A stretch of 15,600 nt of DNA, from NCBI GenBank assembly GCA_013695775.1, contig JACCZV010000050.1:1-15600 (forward strand). The letters run 5' to 3'. Position 1 is the stretch's first letter. The number at the start of each line of letters is the position of its first letter. Positions 1-5,900 of this stretch are shown here, in pieces. Both the position numbers and the translations under genes were made by a program. Under the pieces are notes generated by a model that ran no database searches, was not told the DNA's origin, and saw nothing but the letters and a program-made list of their open reading frames with translations. This DNA comes from Chitinophagales bacterium. Its GTDB lineage: Bacteria; Bacteroidota; Bacteroidia; Chitinophagales; UBA10324.

Positions 1-319
1 ACTATTTATAGCTGCATTTCAAAAAGACGTATTTGAGAATGTAAACCTGAGTAGCAAGCTCACCTTGTTTGATAATTATACAGATAAGGTGTCAAGCAAC
101 CGCGACAATGTAGATGTGAACTTCAACCTGACCTTAAACATGCAGATCAACAAATGGCTTACCACCTCCTTCTTCGCCAATATTATATATGATCATAACA
201 TATTCATTTACGACCGTGACAATGAGGGTAACCAATTGCTTACCGGAGGACCGAGAACCCAGATCAGTGAAGGATTTGGAATCGGACTTACTGCAAAGTT
301 TGGCGACGAGTTGAAGTAA
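1..319 (+). CDS. DUF3078 family protein, C-terminal part (5' end outside window)
   Basis: The open frame runs in from the left edge (first complete codon at base 2) and stops with TAA at 317-319, leaving about 105 residues. A TTG at 65 could be mistaken for a start, but the frame stays open upstream and the upstream residues (KDVFENVNLSSKL) continue the same alternating strand pattern, so this is a truncated gene. The pattern 'F.NVNLSSKL.LF.NY' followed by 'NVDVNF...LNMQINKW' and a closing 'GFGIGLTAKF' matches my memory of the C-terminal half of DUF3078 proteins, which are Bacteroidota envelope proteins of unknown function, predicted to be beta-rich and probably outer-membrane barrels. Alternating polar and aromatic residues fit transmembrane beta strands. 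The N-terminal signal peptide would lie outside the window. No biochemical role can be given. Confidence 0.8.
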   Translation, partial: LFIAAFQKDVFENVNLSSKLTLFDNYTDKVSSNRDNVDVNFNLTLNMQINKWLTTSFFANIIYDHNIFIYDRDNEGNQLLTGGPRTQISEGFGIGLTAKFGDELK

Positions 320-408
320 GCTACAGATTAGTTAGCCCTTGATGAAAACAGCCGAATTTCCTTAGGTTGTCTGCTAAGTGTTTTAAATTGGAAATGAAAC
401 GTAACAGA

Positions 409-1068
409 TCAATATTGCTGTACTTTTTTTTCCCTGCTAAGCTCACTCTCCACAACACTGCGAAGGTCATCCGCAGGTTTATAAAGTACAGCATTGAAGC
501 CTAACGCTTTTGCTGCCTCTACATTTGGCAGGCTGTCGTCAATAAATAAAGTTTCTGAAGGAGAAAGATTGTTCTCATTAATTACTCTCTTAAATATGTC
601 GGGATGTGGCTTGCGTACGCCTATCACAAAAGAATAGTAGACTTTCTTGAAATAGCTCTCAAGGTCTGCCCGTTGGTAAGTTCTGATTAAATATTTTGTA
701 ATGAATTTAAGATGGATAAAATTGGTATTGCTTAGCAGGAATAAATCATATTGCGGATAAAGGTCTTTAAGCAATGTTATTCGATCTTCTCTGATGCCGA
801 GCAGCATGGCATTCCAGGCGTCATCTATTTGGGCATCTGAAAAGGATGTTCCAAACAATTTATTCAGCTCACTTCGAAAAGTCTTTTCTGAAGTTTTTCC
901 TGTTTCAAAGTCATCAAACAATGGTTGTTGCCGAAGCTGGCTGTATTGTTCCTTAAAGTGTGAAACGCCCAACCTCTCAAATGCCGTGTGAGTGCGCGAA
1001 TAATCTACATCAATGATTACGCCTCCATAATCGAAGATGATACTTTTTATATGATTCGAATGAGCCAC
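409..1068 (-). CDS. HAD-superfamily hydrolase (YihX-like subfamily IA phosphatase)
   Basis: This 219-residue protein has the four HAD motifs in order. Motif I is FDYGGVI with the nucleophile Asp13, motif II is LLSNTN with Ser113, motif III is VRKPHPDIF with Lys153, and motif IV is FIDDS with Asp177-Asp178. The region between motifs I and II (about residues 20-100) is the helical C1 cap of subfamily IA. The usual second Asp of motif I (DxD) is replaced by Gly15, as in the YihX/epoxide-hydrolase-N-terminal-like group that carries 'FD.G.V'. YihX itself is a sugar-phosphate phosphatase; the substrate here is unknown, probably a small cytoplasmic phosphate ester. The start is GTG at 1066-1068. No ATG lies in frame nearby, and the next Met is beyond residue 85, past motif I. 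The gene sits downstream of a tRNA on the same strand with a 71-base gap. Confidence 0.88.
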   Translation of the reverse strand: MAHSNHIKSIIFDYGGVIIDVDYSRTHTAFERLGVSHFKEQYSQLRQQPLFDDFETGKTSEKTFRSELNKLFGTSFSDAQIDDAWNAMLLGIREDRITLLKDLYPQYDLFLLSNTNFIHLKFITKYLIRTYQRADLESYFKKVYYSFVIGVRKPHPDIFKRVINENNLSPSETLFIDDSLPNVEAAKALGFNAVLYKPADDLRSVVESELSREKKVQQY

Positions 1069-1139
1069 GCTCTTACAAATATGATGTTTTAAGGGTAAAT
1101 CATTTTTACAGAAACCAAATGTATTAAAAAAGTAATCAG

Positions 1140-1213
1140 TGGGCCCACCAGGACTTGAACCTGGGACCTGCGGATTATGAGTCCGACGCTCTAACCAACT
1201 GAGCTATAGGCCC
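1140..1213 (-). tRNA. tRNA with CAU anticodon (tRNA-Met or lysidine-type tRNA-Ile2)
   Basis: Read on the minus strand, the 74 bases fold as a cloverleaf. The acceptor stem is GGGCCTA paired with TGGGCCC, the D stem GCTC/GAGC, the anticodon loop CTCATAA (anticodon CAT), and the T arm is CCAGG-TTCAAGT-CCTGG. The discriminator is A73. CCA is not encoded, so it must be added by the nucleotidyltransferase. The anticodon stem TCGGA/TCCGC has a mismatch at 27-43. It is not the initiator: the 1-72 pair is a normal G-C, and the three consecutive G-C pairs of initiator anticodon stems are absent. A CAU anticodon with a G1-C72, GGGCC-type acceptor and A73 could be elongator Met or the tRNA-Ile whose C34 becomes lysidine. 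The sequence alone, read by eye, does not settle which. Confidence 0.95.
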
Positions 1214-1227
1214 CTTAATTATTTTTG

Positions 1228-1235
1228 CAAAGATA
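1228..1235 (-). promoter_or_regulatory. Possible -7 element for the tRNA gene
   Basis: The minus strand reads TATCTTTG here, an exact match to the Bacteroidota -7 consensus TAnnTTTG, ending 14 bases upstream of the tRNA 5' end. I do not see a TTG at the usual 17-20 base spacing, so only half of the promoter is recognisable. The plus strand carries TATTTTTG at 1220-1227 in the same AT-rich stretch, so chance is a real possibility. Confidence 0.35.
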
Positions 1236-1366
1236 ACTTTCCCAATAAATTGTATATAGTTCAATTAAAAATTAACTAAACTACACTTCTAAGTGCACGA
1301 ACTTATAAATAATCTTTCGTGTATAATTGGTAAGTTCTTTTGCTGAGTTGCAATAAATTTCTTACC

Positions 1367-2728
1367 ATGAAAGTTTTTAAATCTGCCAACCCTTATGACC
1401 AATCTGTAGTTGCAGAGCATGAGCTGATGAATGATGAGAAACTGCAAAGTGCATTCGGGAAAGCTGAGGCCGCATTCTCGCAATGGCGATCAAAATCTTT
1501 TAACAAAAGAAGTGACCTGTTGCGTGCAGTAGCTATCAATCTTAGAGTTAACAAAGAAACCTATGCCCAGACAATCTCTATAGAGATGGGAAAGATATTG
1601 AAAGAAGCACGCGGCGAAATTGAAAAGTGTGCATTGGCATGTGAATTTTATGCTGAGCAGGGAGAAAGGTTTTTATATGAGCAGATTGTATCATCAGATG
1701 CAAAAAAAAGTATGATCACATTTCAACCCATAGGTGCTGTACTTGCAATCATGCCATGGAATTTTCCTTTCTGGCAGGTAATGCGTGCAACCATTCCCTG
1801 CATTATGGCGGGCAACGTTGTGCTTTTAAAGCACGCCCCTAATGTTACTCAGTGTTCCAAACAAATAGAAAAGATTTTTGTCGAATCGGGAGCTCCGGAG
1901 GGGTTGTTTCAATCGCTTGTGGTGGATATTGATGTCACAGAAAAAATTATCTCACAAGATATCGTGCAGGGTGTTACATTAACGGGAAGTGAATTTGCAG
2001 GCTCCTCTGTTGCGTCACTTGCTGGCAAGCACATTAAAAAATCTGTGCTGGAACTTGGTGGAAGTGATCCATTGATAGTGCTGGAAGATGCAGACCTGCA
2101 TCAAGCAGCTTCCGTTGGACTGCAATCAAGGATGCAGAACGCCGGACAATCGTGTATAGCCTCAAAACGATTTATAGTAATTGAAAAGGTAAAAGATGAA
2201 TTCGTAAATCTGTTAATTCATCAAATAAAAGATATAAAACAAGGAGATCAATTGGATGAGGCAACTACCATGGGTCCTATGGCACGAATTGATTTGGCTG
2301 AAAAATTATTAAAACAGAAGAATGATTCCTTAATAAACGGAATAGATTTGATCACTGGCGGCAGCCACAATGGCTGCAACTTCGAGCCCACGCTGCTCGA
2401 CAATGTGAAGCCGGGTGTTCCTGCTTTTGATGAGGAACTCTTTGGACCCGTTGCTTCCATCATTGTTGCTAAGAATGAGATGGAGGCCATACGTCTTGCC
2501 AATAAAAACCGCTACGGATTGGGTGCTTCCCTCTGGACAAAAGATTTAGATCGCGGCCAGCTGCTGGCAAAAGAGATCAATGCCGGAAGTGTGTTTATAA
2601 ACGCGCTGGTGAAAAGTGATCCACGCCTGCCTTTTGGAGGAATAAAAAAATCGGGGTATGGTCGGGAGCTGTCTGCTCACGGCATCAAGGAATTCACGAA
2701 TATTAAAACCATTTGCGTAGAAGACTAA
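1367..2728 (+). CDS. NAD(P)-dependent aldehyde dehydrogenase, succinate-semialdehyde type (Sad/YneI-like)
   Basis: The protein has 453 residues from the ATG at 1367; an upstream TTG at 1340 would only add a poorly conserved tail. It is a full-length ALDH-superfamily enzyme. The cofactor-site PWNFPFW is near residue 130, with Asn132 as the oxyanion-hole residue and LLKHAP following near 155. The coenzyme loop LTGS is near 205. The general base Glu229 lies in LELGGSDP, and the nucleophile Cys263 in NAGQSCIASKR. The C-terminal LPFGGIKKSGYGRE is the usual oligomerisation segment. The short length, the N-terminal 'NP' opening and the GPMAR motif resemble E. coli Sad/YneI more than GabD, so the likely reaction is oxidation of succinate semialdehyde to succinate in the cytoplasm. 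Substrate assignment within ALDHs is uncertain. It converges on the TetR gene with a 29-base gap. Confidence 0.93.
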   Translation: MKVFKSANPYDQSVVAEHELMNDEKLQSAFGKAEAAFSQWRSKSFNKRSDLLRAVAINLRVNKETYAQTISIEMGKILKEARGEIEKCALACEFYAEQGERFLYEQIVSSDAKKSMITFQPIGAVLAIMPWNFPFWQVMRATIPCIMAGNVVLLKHAPNVTQCSKQIEKIFVESGAPEGLFQSLVVDIDVTEKIISQDIVQGVTLTGSEFAGSSVASLAGKHIKKSVLELGGSDPLIVLEDADLHQAASVGLQSRMQNAGQSCIASKRFIVIEKVKDEFVNLLIHQIKDIKQGDQLDEATTMGPMARIDLAEKLLKQKNDSLINGIDLITGGSHNGCNFEPTLLDNVKPGVPAFDEELFGPVASIIVAKNEMEAIRLANKNRYGLGASLWTKDLDRGQLLAKEINAGSVFINALVKSDPRLPFGGIKKSGYGRELSAHGIKEFTNIKTICVED

Positions 2729-2757
2729 ATCTAAAATGCTCATGCATGCTATTCATT

Positions 2758-3318
2758 CTAAATTAAATCTTCAACCAGGCCGCGCACAGGCATGCTTAAA
2801 AACTCATTGATCAGTCTCACACTTTTTTCTTTTTGAGCCGACCCGCTTAAATAATAACATTGTATGCCAAGCCATGCGGTATAGGCGAATTCTGCCAGCT
2901 CACCTGCAGTTTCCTTTGGAATACCCACCTCAATATATAGTTGCCGGTTAACGGCGATGCGCTCCTCATCCATCTTATAGAGATACTTTTTCACTGTTTT
3001 GTTATGGAGCGCCCAGGCACGCAGTGAGAGCTCTGTTTTTCCTGAAACAGTGAATACTTCTTTAATCATCATCCGCAGTCGATCCTTTGGGGTCATCCCA
3101 GAATTTACCACCTCTATGATCTTCCCTAATGTTCTTGCTTCCCAGTATTTCAGCAACTCTTCTTCATAGTCGCTTATGCTCTCAAAGTGATGGTAAAAAG
3201 AACCTTTCGTAACCCCAAATTTTACACACAAGCTCTCTATTTTGATGGCATCATATCCATCATCGTTCATCACTTGTATTCCCTTTCTTACCCAATCAAC
3301 TTTGGTCAGTCTTGCCAT
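2758..3318 (-). CDS. TetR/AcrR-family transcriptional regulator
   Basis: This 186-residue protein starts at ATG 3316-3318. Residues about 8-50 form the TetR DNA-binding domain: a first helix (WVRKGIQVMNDDGYDAI), then the helix-turn-helix IESLCVKFGVTKGSFYHHF, whose recognition-helix signature GSFYHHF at 39-45 is diagnostic of the family. The rest (about 55-186) is an all-helical ligand/dimerisation domain without recognisable ligand residues. Such proteins usually repress neighbouring or their own promoter and release DNA on binding a small molecule. The target is unknown. It faces away from the prenylglyceryl-phosphate synthase gene across a 244-base gap that contains short palindromes, so autoregulation and control of the divergent gene are both conceivable. 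The aldehyde dehydrogenase gene converges on it and does not share a promoter with it. Confidence 0.92.
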   Translation of the reverse strand: MARLTKVDWVRKGIQVMNDDGYDAIKIESLCVKFGVTKGSFYHHFESISDYEEELLKYWEARTLGKIIEVVNSGMTPKDRLRMMIKEVFTVSGKTELSLRAWALHNKTVKKYLYKMDEERIAVNRQLYIEVGIPKETAGELAEFAYTAWLGIQCYYLSGSAQKEKSVRLINEFLSMPVRGLVEDLI

Positions 3319-3349
3319 CGTGTTCTTCTGATCTTATTATCAAAAAATC

Positions 3350-3359
3350 AATTGCAATT
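3350..3359. promoter_or_regulatory. Short palindrome upstream of the TetR gene (weak operator candidate)
   Basis: AATTGCAATT is a perfect 10-base palindrome 31 bases upstream of the regulator's start codon, where an autoregulatory TetR operator would be expected. It does not extend outward, and palindromes of this length in AT-rich DNA occur by chance many times in a window of this size. Evidence is positional only. Confidence 0.15.
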
Positions 3360-3456
3360 ATCGCTAAAGACATCATGGCAAAATACAAATTTGATGTGAA
3401 TAAGTAGTCTCAAAGGATAGAAACACTTCTACTCATAAATGATCGGATAGGTTTCA

Positions 3457-3499
3457 ATAGAGTTCACTTAACCCTTCTTTATCCTATGATTAACTCTAT
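3457..3499. repeat. Spaced inverted repeat upstream of the prenylglyceryl-phosphate synthase gene
   Basis: ATAGAGTT at 3457-3464 is matched exactly by its reverse complement AACTCTAT at 3492-3499, with 27 bases between. It lies just upstream of the candidate promoter at 3507-3538, a place where activators or repressors commonly bind. It might instead be a chance match. Confidence 0.3.
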
Positions 3500-3506
3500 A
3501 GCTTTC

Positions 3507-3538
3507 TTTGTTGATTCTCATGAATACATGTAGGTTTG
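3507..3538 (+). promoter_or_regulatory. Bacteroidota-type promoter for the prenylglyceryl-phosphate synthase gene
   Basis: TTTG at 3507-3510 is followed after 20 bases by TAGGTTTG at 3531-3538, an exact match to the -7 consensus TAnnTTTG. An overlapping TTG at 3511-3513 gives a 17-base spacing. The -7 element ends 24 bases before the ATG at 3563, implying a short 5' leader. This is the best promoter-like match I found in the window. It would drive the synthase and possibly rsgA and dtd behind it. Confidence 0.5.
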
Positions 3539-3562
3539 TCGTCACCTGAATTAAAATGATCG

Positions 3563-4315
3563 ATGAATGAACAGATATACTTAAAGATCAAACTTGCGAA
3601 GCAAAACAAGCAAAAGTTGCTTGCGGTGCTCGTGGACCCTGATAAGGTGACACCCGAATCACTTATCACCTTAATTGATATTGCAACTAAAGCACATTTA
3701 GATTTCTTTTTTATTGGTGCAAGCTTGCTTTTAAATGATACCATCAATGAATGCATTGATGTAATAAAAAGCTGCTGTGACATTCCTGCAATCATATTCC
3801 CGGGAAGTGCAATGCAGATTTATTCTCAGGCCGATTCAATTCTCCTGCTCTCTCTCATATCCGGCCGCAATGCAGAGTTGCTGATAGGGCAGCATGTCAT
3901 TGCTGCACCATCACTCAGGGCGAGTGGTTTAGAAATTCTCTCCACGGGATATATTTTAATTGATGGCGGAAATACTACAACAGTTTCATACATTAGTAAT
4001 ACCGTCCCTATTCCACATGATAAAGATGAAATTGCAACATGCACTGCGATGGCTGGAGAAATGCTGGGTTTGAATATAATATACCTTGATGCGGGAAGTG
4101 GTTCACTGCGCTGCGTCAGCGAATCAATGGTAGCTATGGTTTCTGCAAGTATCAAAACACCGTTGATAGTTGGAGGTGGAATTCAAGGGCCGGATGAGGC
4201 TGCTTCGCTCTGTAGAGCAGGGGCAGACATTGTTGTGGTTGGAAATGCGGTGGAAAAAGATCCAATGTTGCTTTTTTCTATCTCCCGCACAGTACATGCG
4301 GCTGTGATCATTTAA
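3563..4315 (+). CDS. Geranylgeranylglyceryl-phosphate synthase family protein (GGGPS, group II)
   Basis: The 250-residue protein is a TIM-barrel prenyltransferase. It shows the N-terminal strand AVLVDPDK (25-28) with the conserved Asp that helps bind Mg/diphosphate, FPGS at 79-82, SGRN at 100-103, YLDAGSG at 174-180, and the glycerol-1-phosphate-binding loops VGGGI (203-207) and VGNA (226-229). Together these identify the GGGPS/PcrB family. The family joins sn-glycerol-1-phosphate to an all-trans prenyl diphosphate in an ether bond, the first committed step of archaeal membrane lipid synthesis. Bacteroidota are known to carry group-II members, whose physiological product is not firmly established. 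The PcrB-type (heptaprenyl) alternative is less likely, judging by the Bacteroidota-like 'SYISNT.PIP..K' stretch. The start is ATG with no upstream in-frame option that improves it. The next gene, rsgA, begins 135 bases downstream and is functionally unrelated. Confidence 0.93.
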   Translation: MNEQIYLKIKLAKQNKQKLLAVLVDPDKVTPESLITLIDIATKAHLDFFFIGASLLLNDTINECIDVIKSCCDIPAIIFPGSAMQIYSQADSILLLSLISGRNAELLIGQHVIAAPSLRASGLEILSTGYILIDGGNTTTVSYISNTVPIPHDKDEIATCTAMAGEMLGLNIIYLDAGSGSLRCVSESMVAMVSASIKTPLIVGGGIQGPDEAASLCRAGADIVVVGNAVEKDPMLLFSISRTVHAAVII

Positions 4316-4336
4316 ATTAAATATTCTATTAAATTT
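4314..4336 (+). terminator. AT-only hairpin overlapping the GGGPS stop codon (weak terminator candidate)
   Basis: AAATTAAATA (4314-4323), a TTC loop and TATTAAATTT (4327-4336) form a 10-pair arm with one mismatch. It has no G-C pairs and no clear uridine tract, so it would be unstable. It could slow polymerase between GGGPS and rsgA, or be a by-product of AT richness. Confidence 0.2.
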
Positions 4337-4450
4337 GATTTAAGGAATTTATCAGATGTTATTTTTTGTTTATGACTTCTTGATTTAAGGTACTGCAATT
4401 GGTGCAGACAGAACAGATCCGTTCGTATTATGAGATAATTTTGCGGAAGC

Positions 4451-5377
4451 ATGCAAGGTCGTGTAGTAAAAACTACTGGAAGCTGGTACAGCGTTCGCCT
4501 CGACAATGGCGCAGTAGTATCGTGTAGAATAAAAGGTAAGATGCGGCTTATAGATAGGCGAACTACCAATCCTGTCAATATCGGTGACCTTGTGTTGGTA
4601 GATACTGAAGATGATGACTCAGTAATCAAAGAGGTGCTTCCTCGAACCAATTATATCATCCGTCAATCTGCCCGGCATCGAACTGCTGAACATATTCTTG
4701 CTGCCAACCTTGACCAGGCACTTCTGATGTCAACCATCGCGATGCCGCGTACCTCTACCGGCTTCATCGACCGATTTCTGGTTACAGCAACTGCTTACCA
4801 CATTCCTTGCGTGCTCCTCTTTAATAAGGTTGATCTTTATAATGACAAGGAAATGCAAGCCGCAATGCAATTGAAAGAAGTTTATTTGAAGGCCGGCTTC
4901 GAGGTGATTCTTACCTCGGCTGAGAAAAACATTGGGGTTGCTCACTTGCAGGAAATGATGAAAGATAAAATCTCTTTACTCTCAGGTCACTCGGGAGTAG
5001 GGAAATCTACGCTGATAAATAAAGTTATTCCAGGTCTTGATTTGAAAACGGCAGAGCTTACGGCCTTTAACCAAAAAGGAAAGCATACCACCACCTATAC
5101 TGAAATGATCGAGTTGCCCGGCGGTGGATTCATCATTGACACACCGGGCATCAAGGAATTTGGCATTCTTGATTTCGATGAGACTGAGGTCTCGCATTAT
5201 TTTCCTGAGATGGAAAGGGTTCTTCATGATTGTAGGTTTAACAATTGTATTCACATAAATGAACCAGGCTGCGGTGTAAAATCCGCACTCGAATCAGGCC
5301 AGATCGCTGAGTCGCGGTATAACAATTATCTTTCTATCATTGATGAGATTAGGACAGATGAGAAAATTTATGACTGA
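4451..5377 (+). CDS. rsgA: Ribosome small-subunit assembly GTPase RsgA
   Basis: This 308-residue protein is a circularly permuted GTPase. Its G motifs run in the order G4 (NKVD, 125-128), G5 (TSA, 155-157), G1/P-loop (GHSGVGKST, 179-187) and G3 (DTPG, 230-233), which is the hallmark of the RsgA/YjeQ family. The N-terminal 65 residues form the OB-fold that touches 16S rRNA. The C-terminal zinc knuckle has Cys261, Cys266, His268 and Cys274 (C-x4-C-x-H-x5-C). It acts late in 30S maturation in the cytoplasm. The length is normal and all key residues are present. It is followed after 39 bases by dtd on the same strand, so the two are probably cotranscribed. A TAATTTTG at 4436-4443 resembles a -7 element but lies only seven bases before the ATG, which would imply a nearly leaderless transcript. 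Confidence 0.97.
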   Translation: MQGRVVKTTGSWYSVRLDNGAVVSCRIKGKMRLIDRRTTNPVNIGDLVLVDTEDDDSVIKEVLPRTNYIIRQSARHRTAEHILAANLDQALLMSTIAMPRTSTGFIDRFLVTATAYHIPCVLLFNKVDLYNDKEMQAAMQLKEVYLKAGFEVILTSAEKNIGVAHLQEMMKDKISLLSGHSGVGKSTLINKVIPGLDLKTAELTAFNQKGKHTTTYTEMIELPGGGFIIDTPGIKEFGILDFDETEVSHYFPEMERVLHDCRFNNCIHINEPGCGVKSALESGQIAESRYNNYLSIIDEIRTDEKIYD

Positions 5378-5416
5378 GCCCACCTGCCATTGTCTTTATC
5401 AACAGCACTTGATGCT

Positions 5417-5869
5417 ATGCGTGCGGTGATCCAGCGTGTAAGCAGTGCATCGGTTCTGATCAAAGACCAGACACATTCAGAGATAAGTGGTGGCATGCTC
5501 GTGTTGGTAGGAATTGAAGATGCTGACTCTGATGACGACATTTCCTGGTTAAGCAGAAAAATTATAAACCTGAGAATATTTGATGATCATGAGGGTGTAA
5601 TGAATAAATCATTGAAAGAGGTAAATGCAGATGTTCTTTTAGTGAGTCAGTTTACATTGCATGCTGCTATAAAAAAGGGAAGCAGGCCCTCTTACACCCG
5701 TGCTGCCAAGCCGGAAGTCGCAATAGTTGTTTATCAAAAATTCTTAGGGCAACTGGAAAGTAATTTAGGAAAAAAAATTAAAACTGGAATTTTTGGATCG
5801 AAGATGGAAATTGCTTTGGTAAATGATGGTCCGGTAACAATATGGATTGATACAAAAAACAAAGAATAA
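5417..5869 (+). CDS. dtd: D-aminoacyl-tRNA deacylase (DTD)
   Basis: The 150-residue protein hydrolyses D-amino acids, and Gly in some contexts, from mischarged tRNA, recycling tRNA and enforcing homochirality. I chose the ATG at 5417 because the product then begins MRAVIQRV, the near-invariant N-terminus of the family; a further-upstream TTG at 5390 adds nine unrelated residues. The chirality-checking motifs are present: SQFTL at 77-81 and the Gly-cisPro motif in NDGPVT at 136-141 (Gly138-Pro139). The expected length is about 145-150, so it is complete. It follows rsgA closely and converges on feoB with a 31-base gap. In that gap I do not see a convincing terminator. Confidence 0.97.
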   Translation: MRAVIQRVSSASVLIKDQTHSEISGGMLVLVGIEDADSDDDISWLSRKIINLRIFDDHEGVMNKSLKEVNADVLLVSQFTLHAAIKKGSRPSYTRAAKPEVAIVVYQKFLGQLESNLGKKIKTGIFGSKMEIALVNDGPVTIWIDTKNKE

Positions 5870-5900
5870 TCTTATTGAGTAAAGAGCGGGGCCAAACGGG

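Noticed and set aside
361..384. CTTAG-N8-CTAAG hairpin followed by TGTTTT, possible terminator between the DUF3078 gene and the HAD gene
   Set aside because: The stem is only five pairs, mostly A-T, with an eight-base loop and a broken T-run. Too weak to call.
1220..1227. TATTTTTG on the plus strand as a promoter for the aldehyde dehydrogenase
   Set aside because: No -33 partner, and the leader would be about 130 bases. AT-rich stretches produce such matches easily.
1284..1295. CACTT-CT-AAGTG palindrome upstream of the aldehyde dehydrogenase
   Set aside because: Five-base arms in a short spacer; expected by chance, with no regulator context.
4436..4443. TAATTTTG just before rsgA as a -7 promoter element
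   Set aside because: It matches TAnnTTTG, but no TTG lies at a proper distance and the transcript would be nearly leaderless.
4312..4650. 112-codon minus-strand open frame across the GGGPS-rsgA gap
   Set aside because: Mostly antisense to rsgA with a low-complexity Ser/Thr/Arg-rich product; no sign of a real gene.
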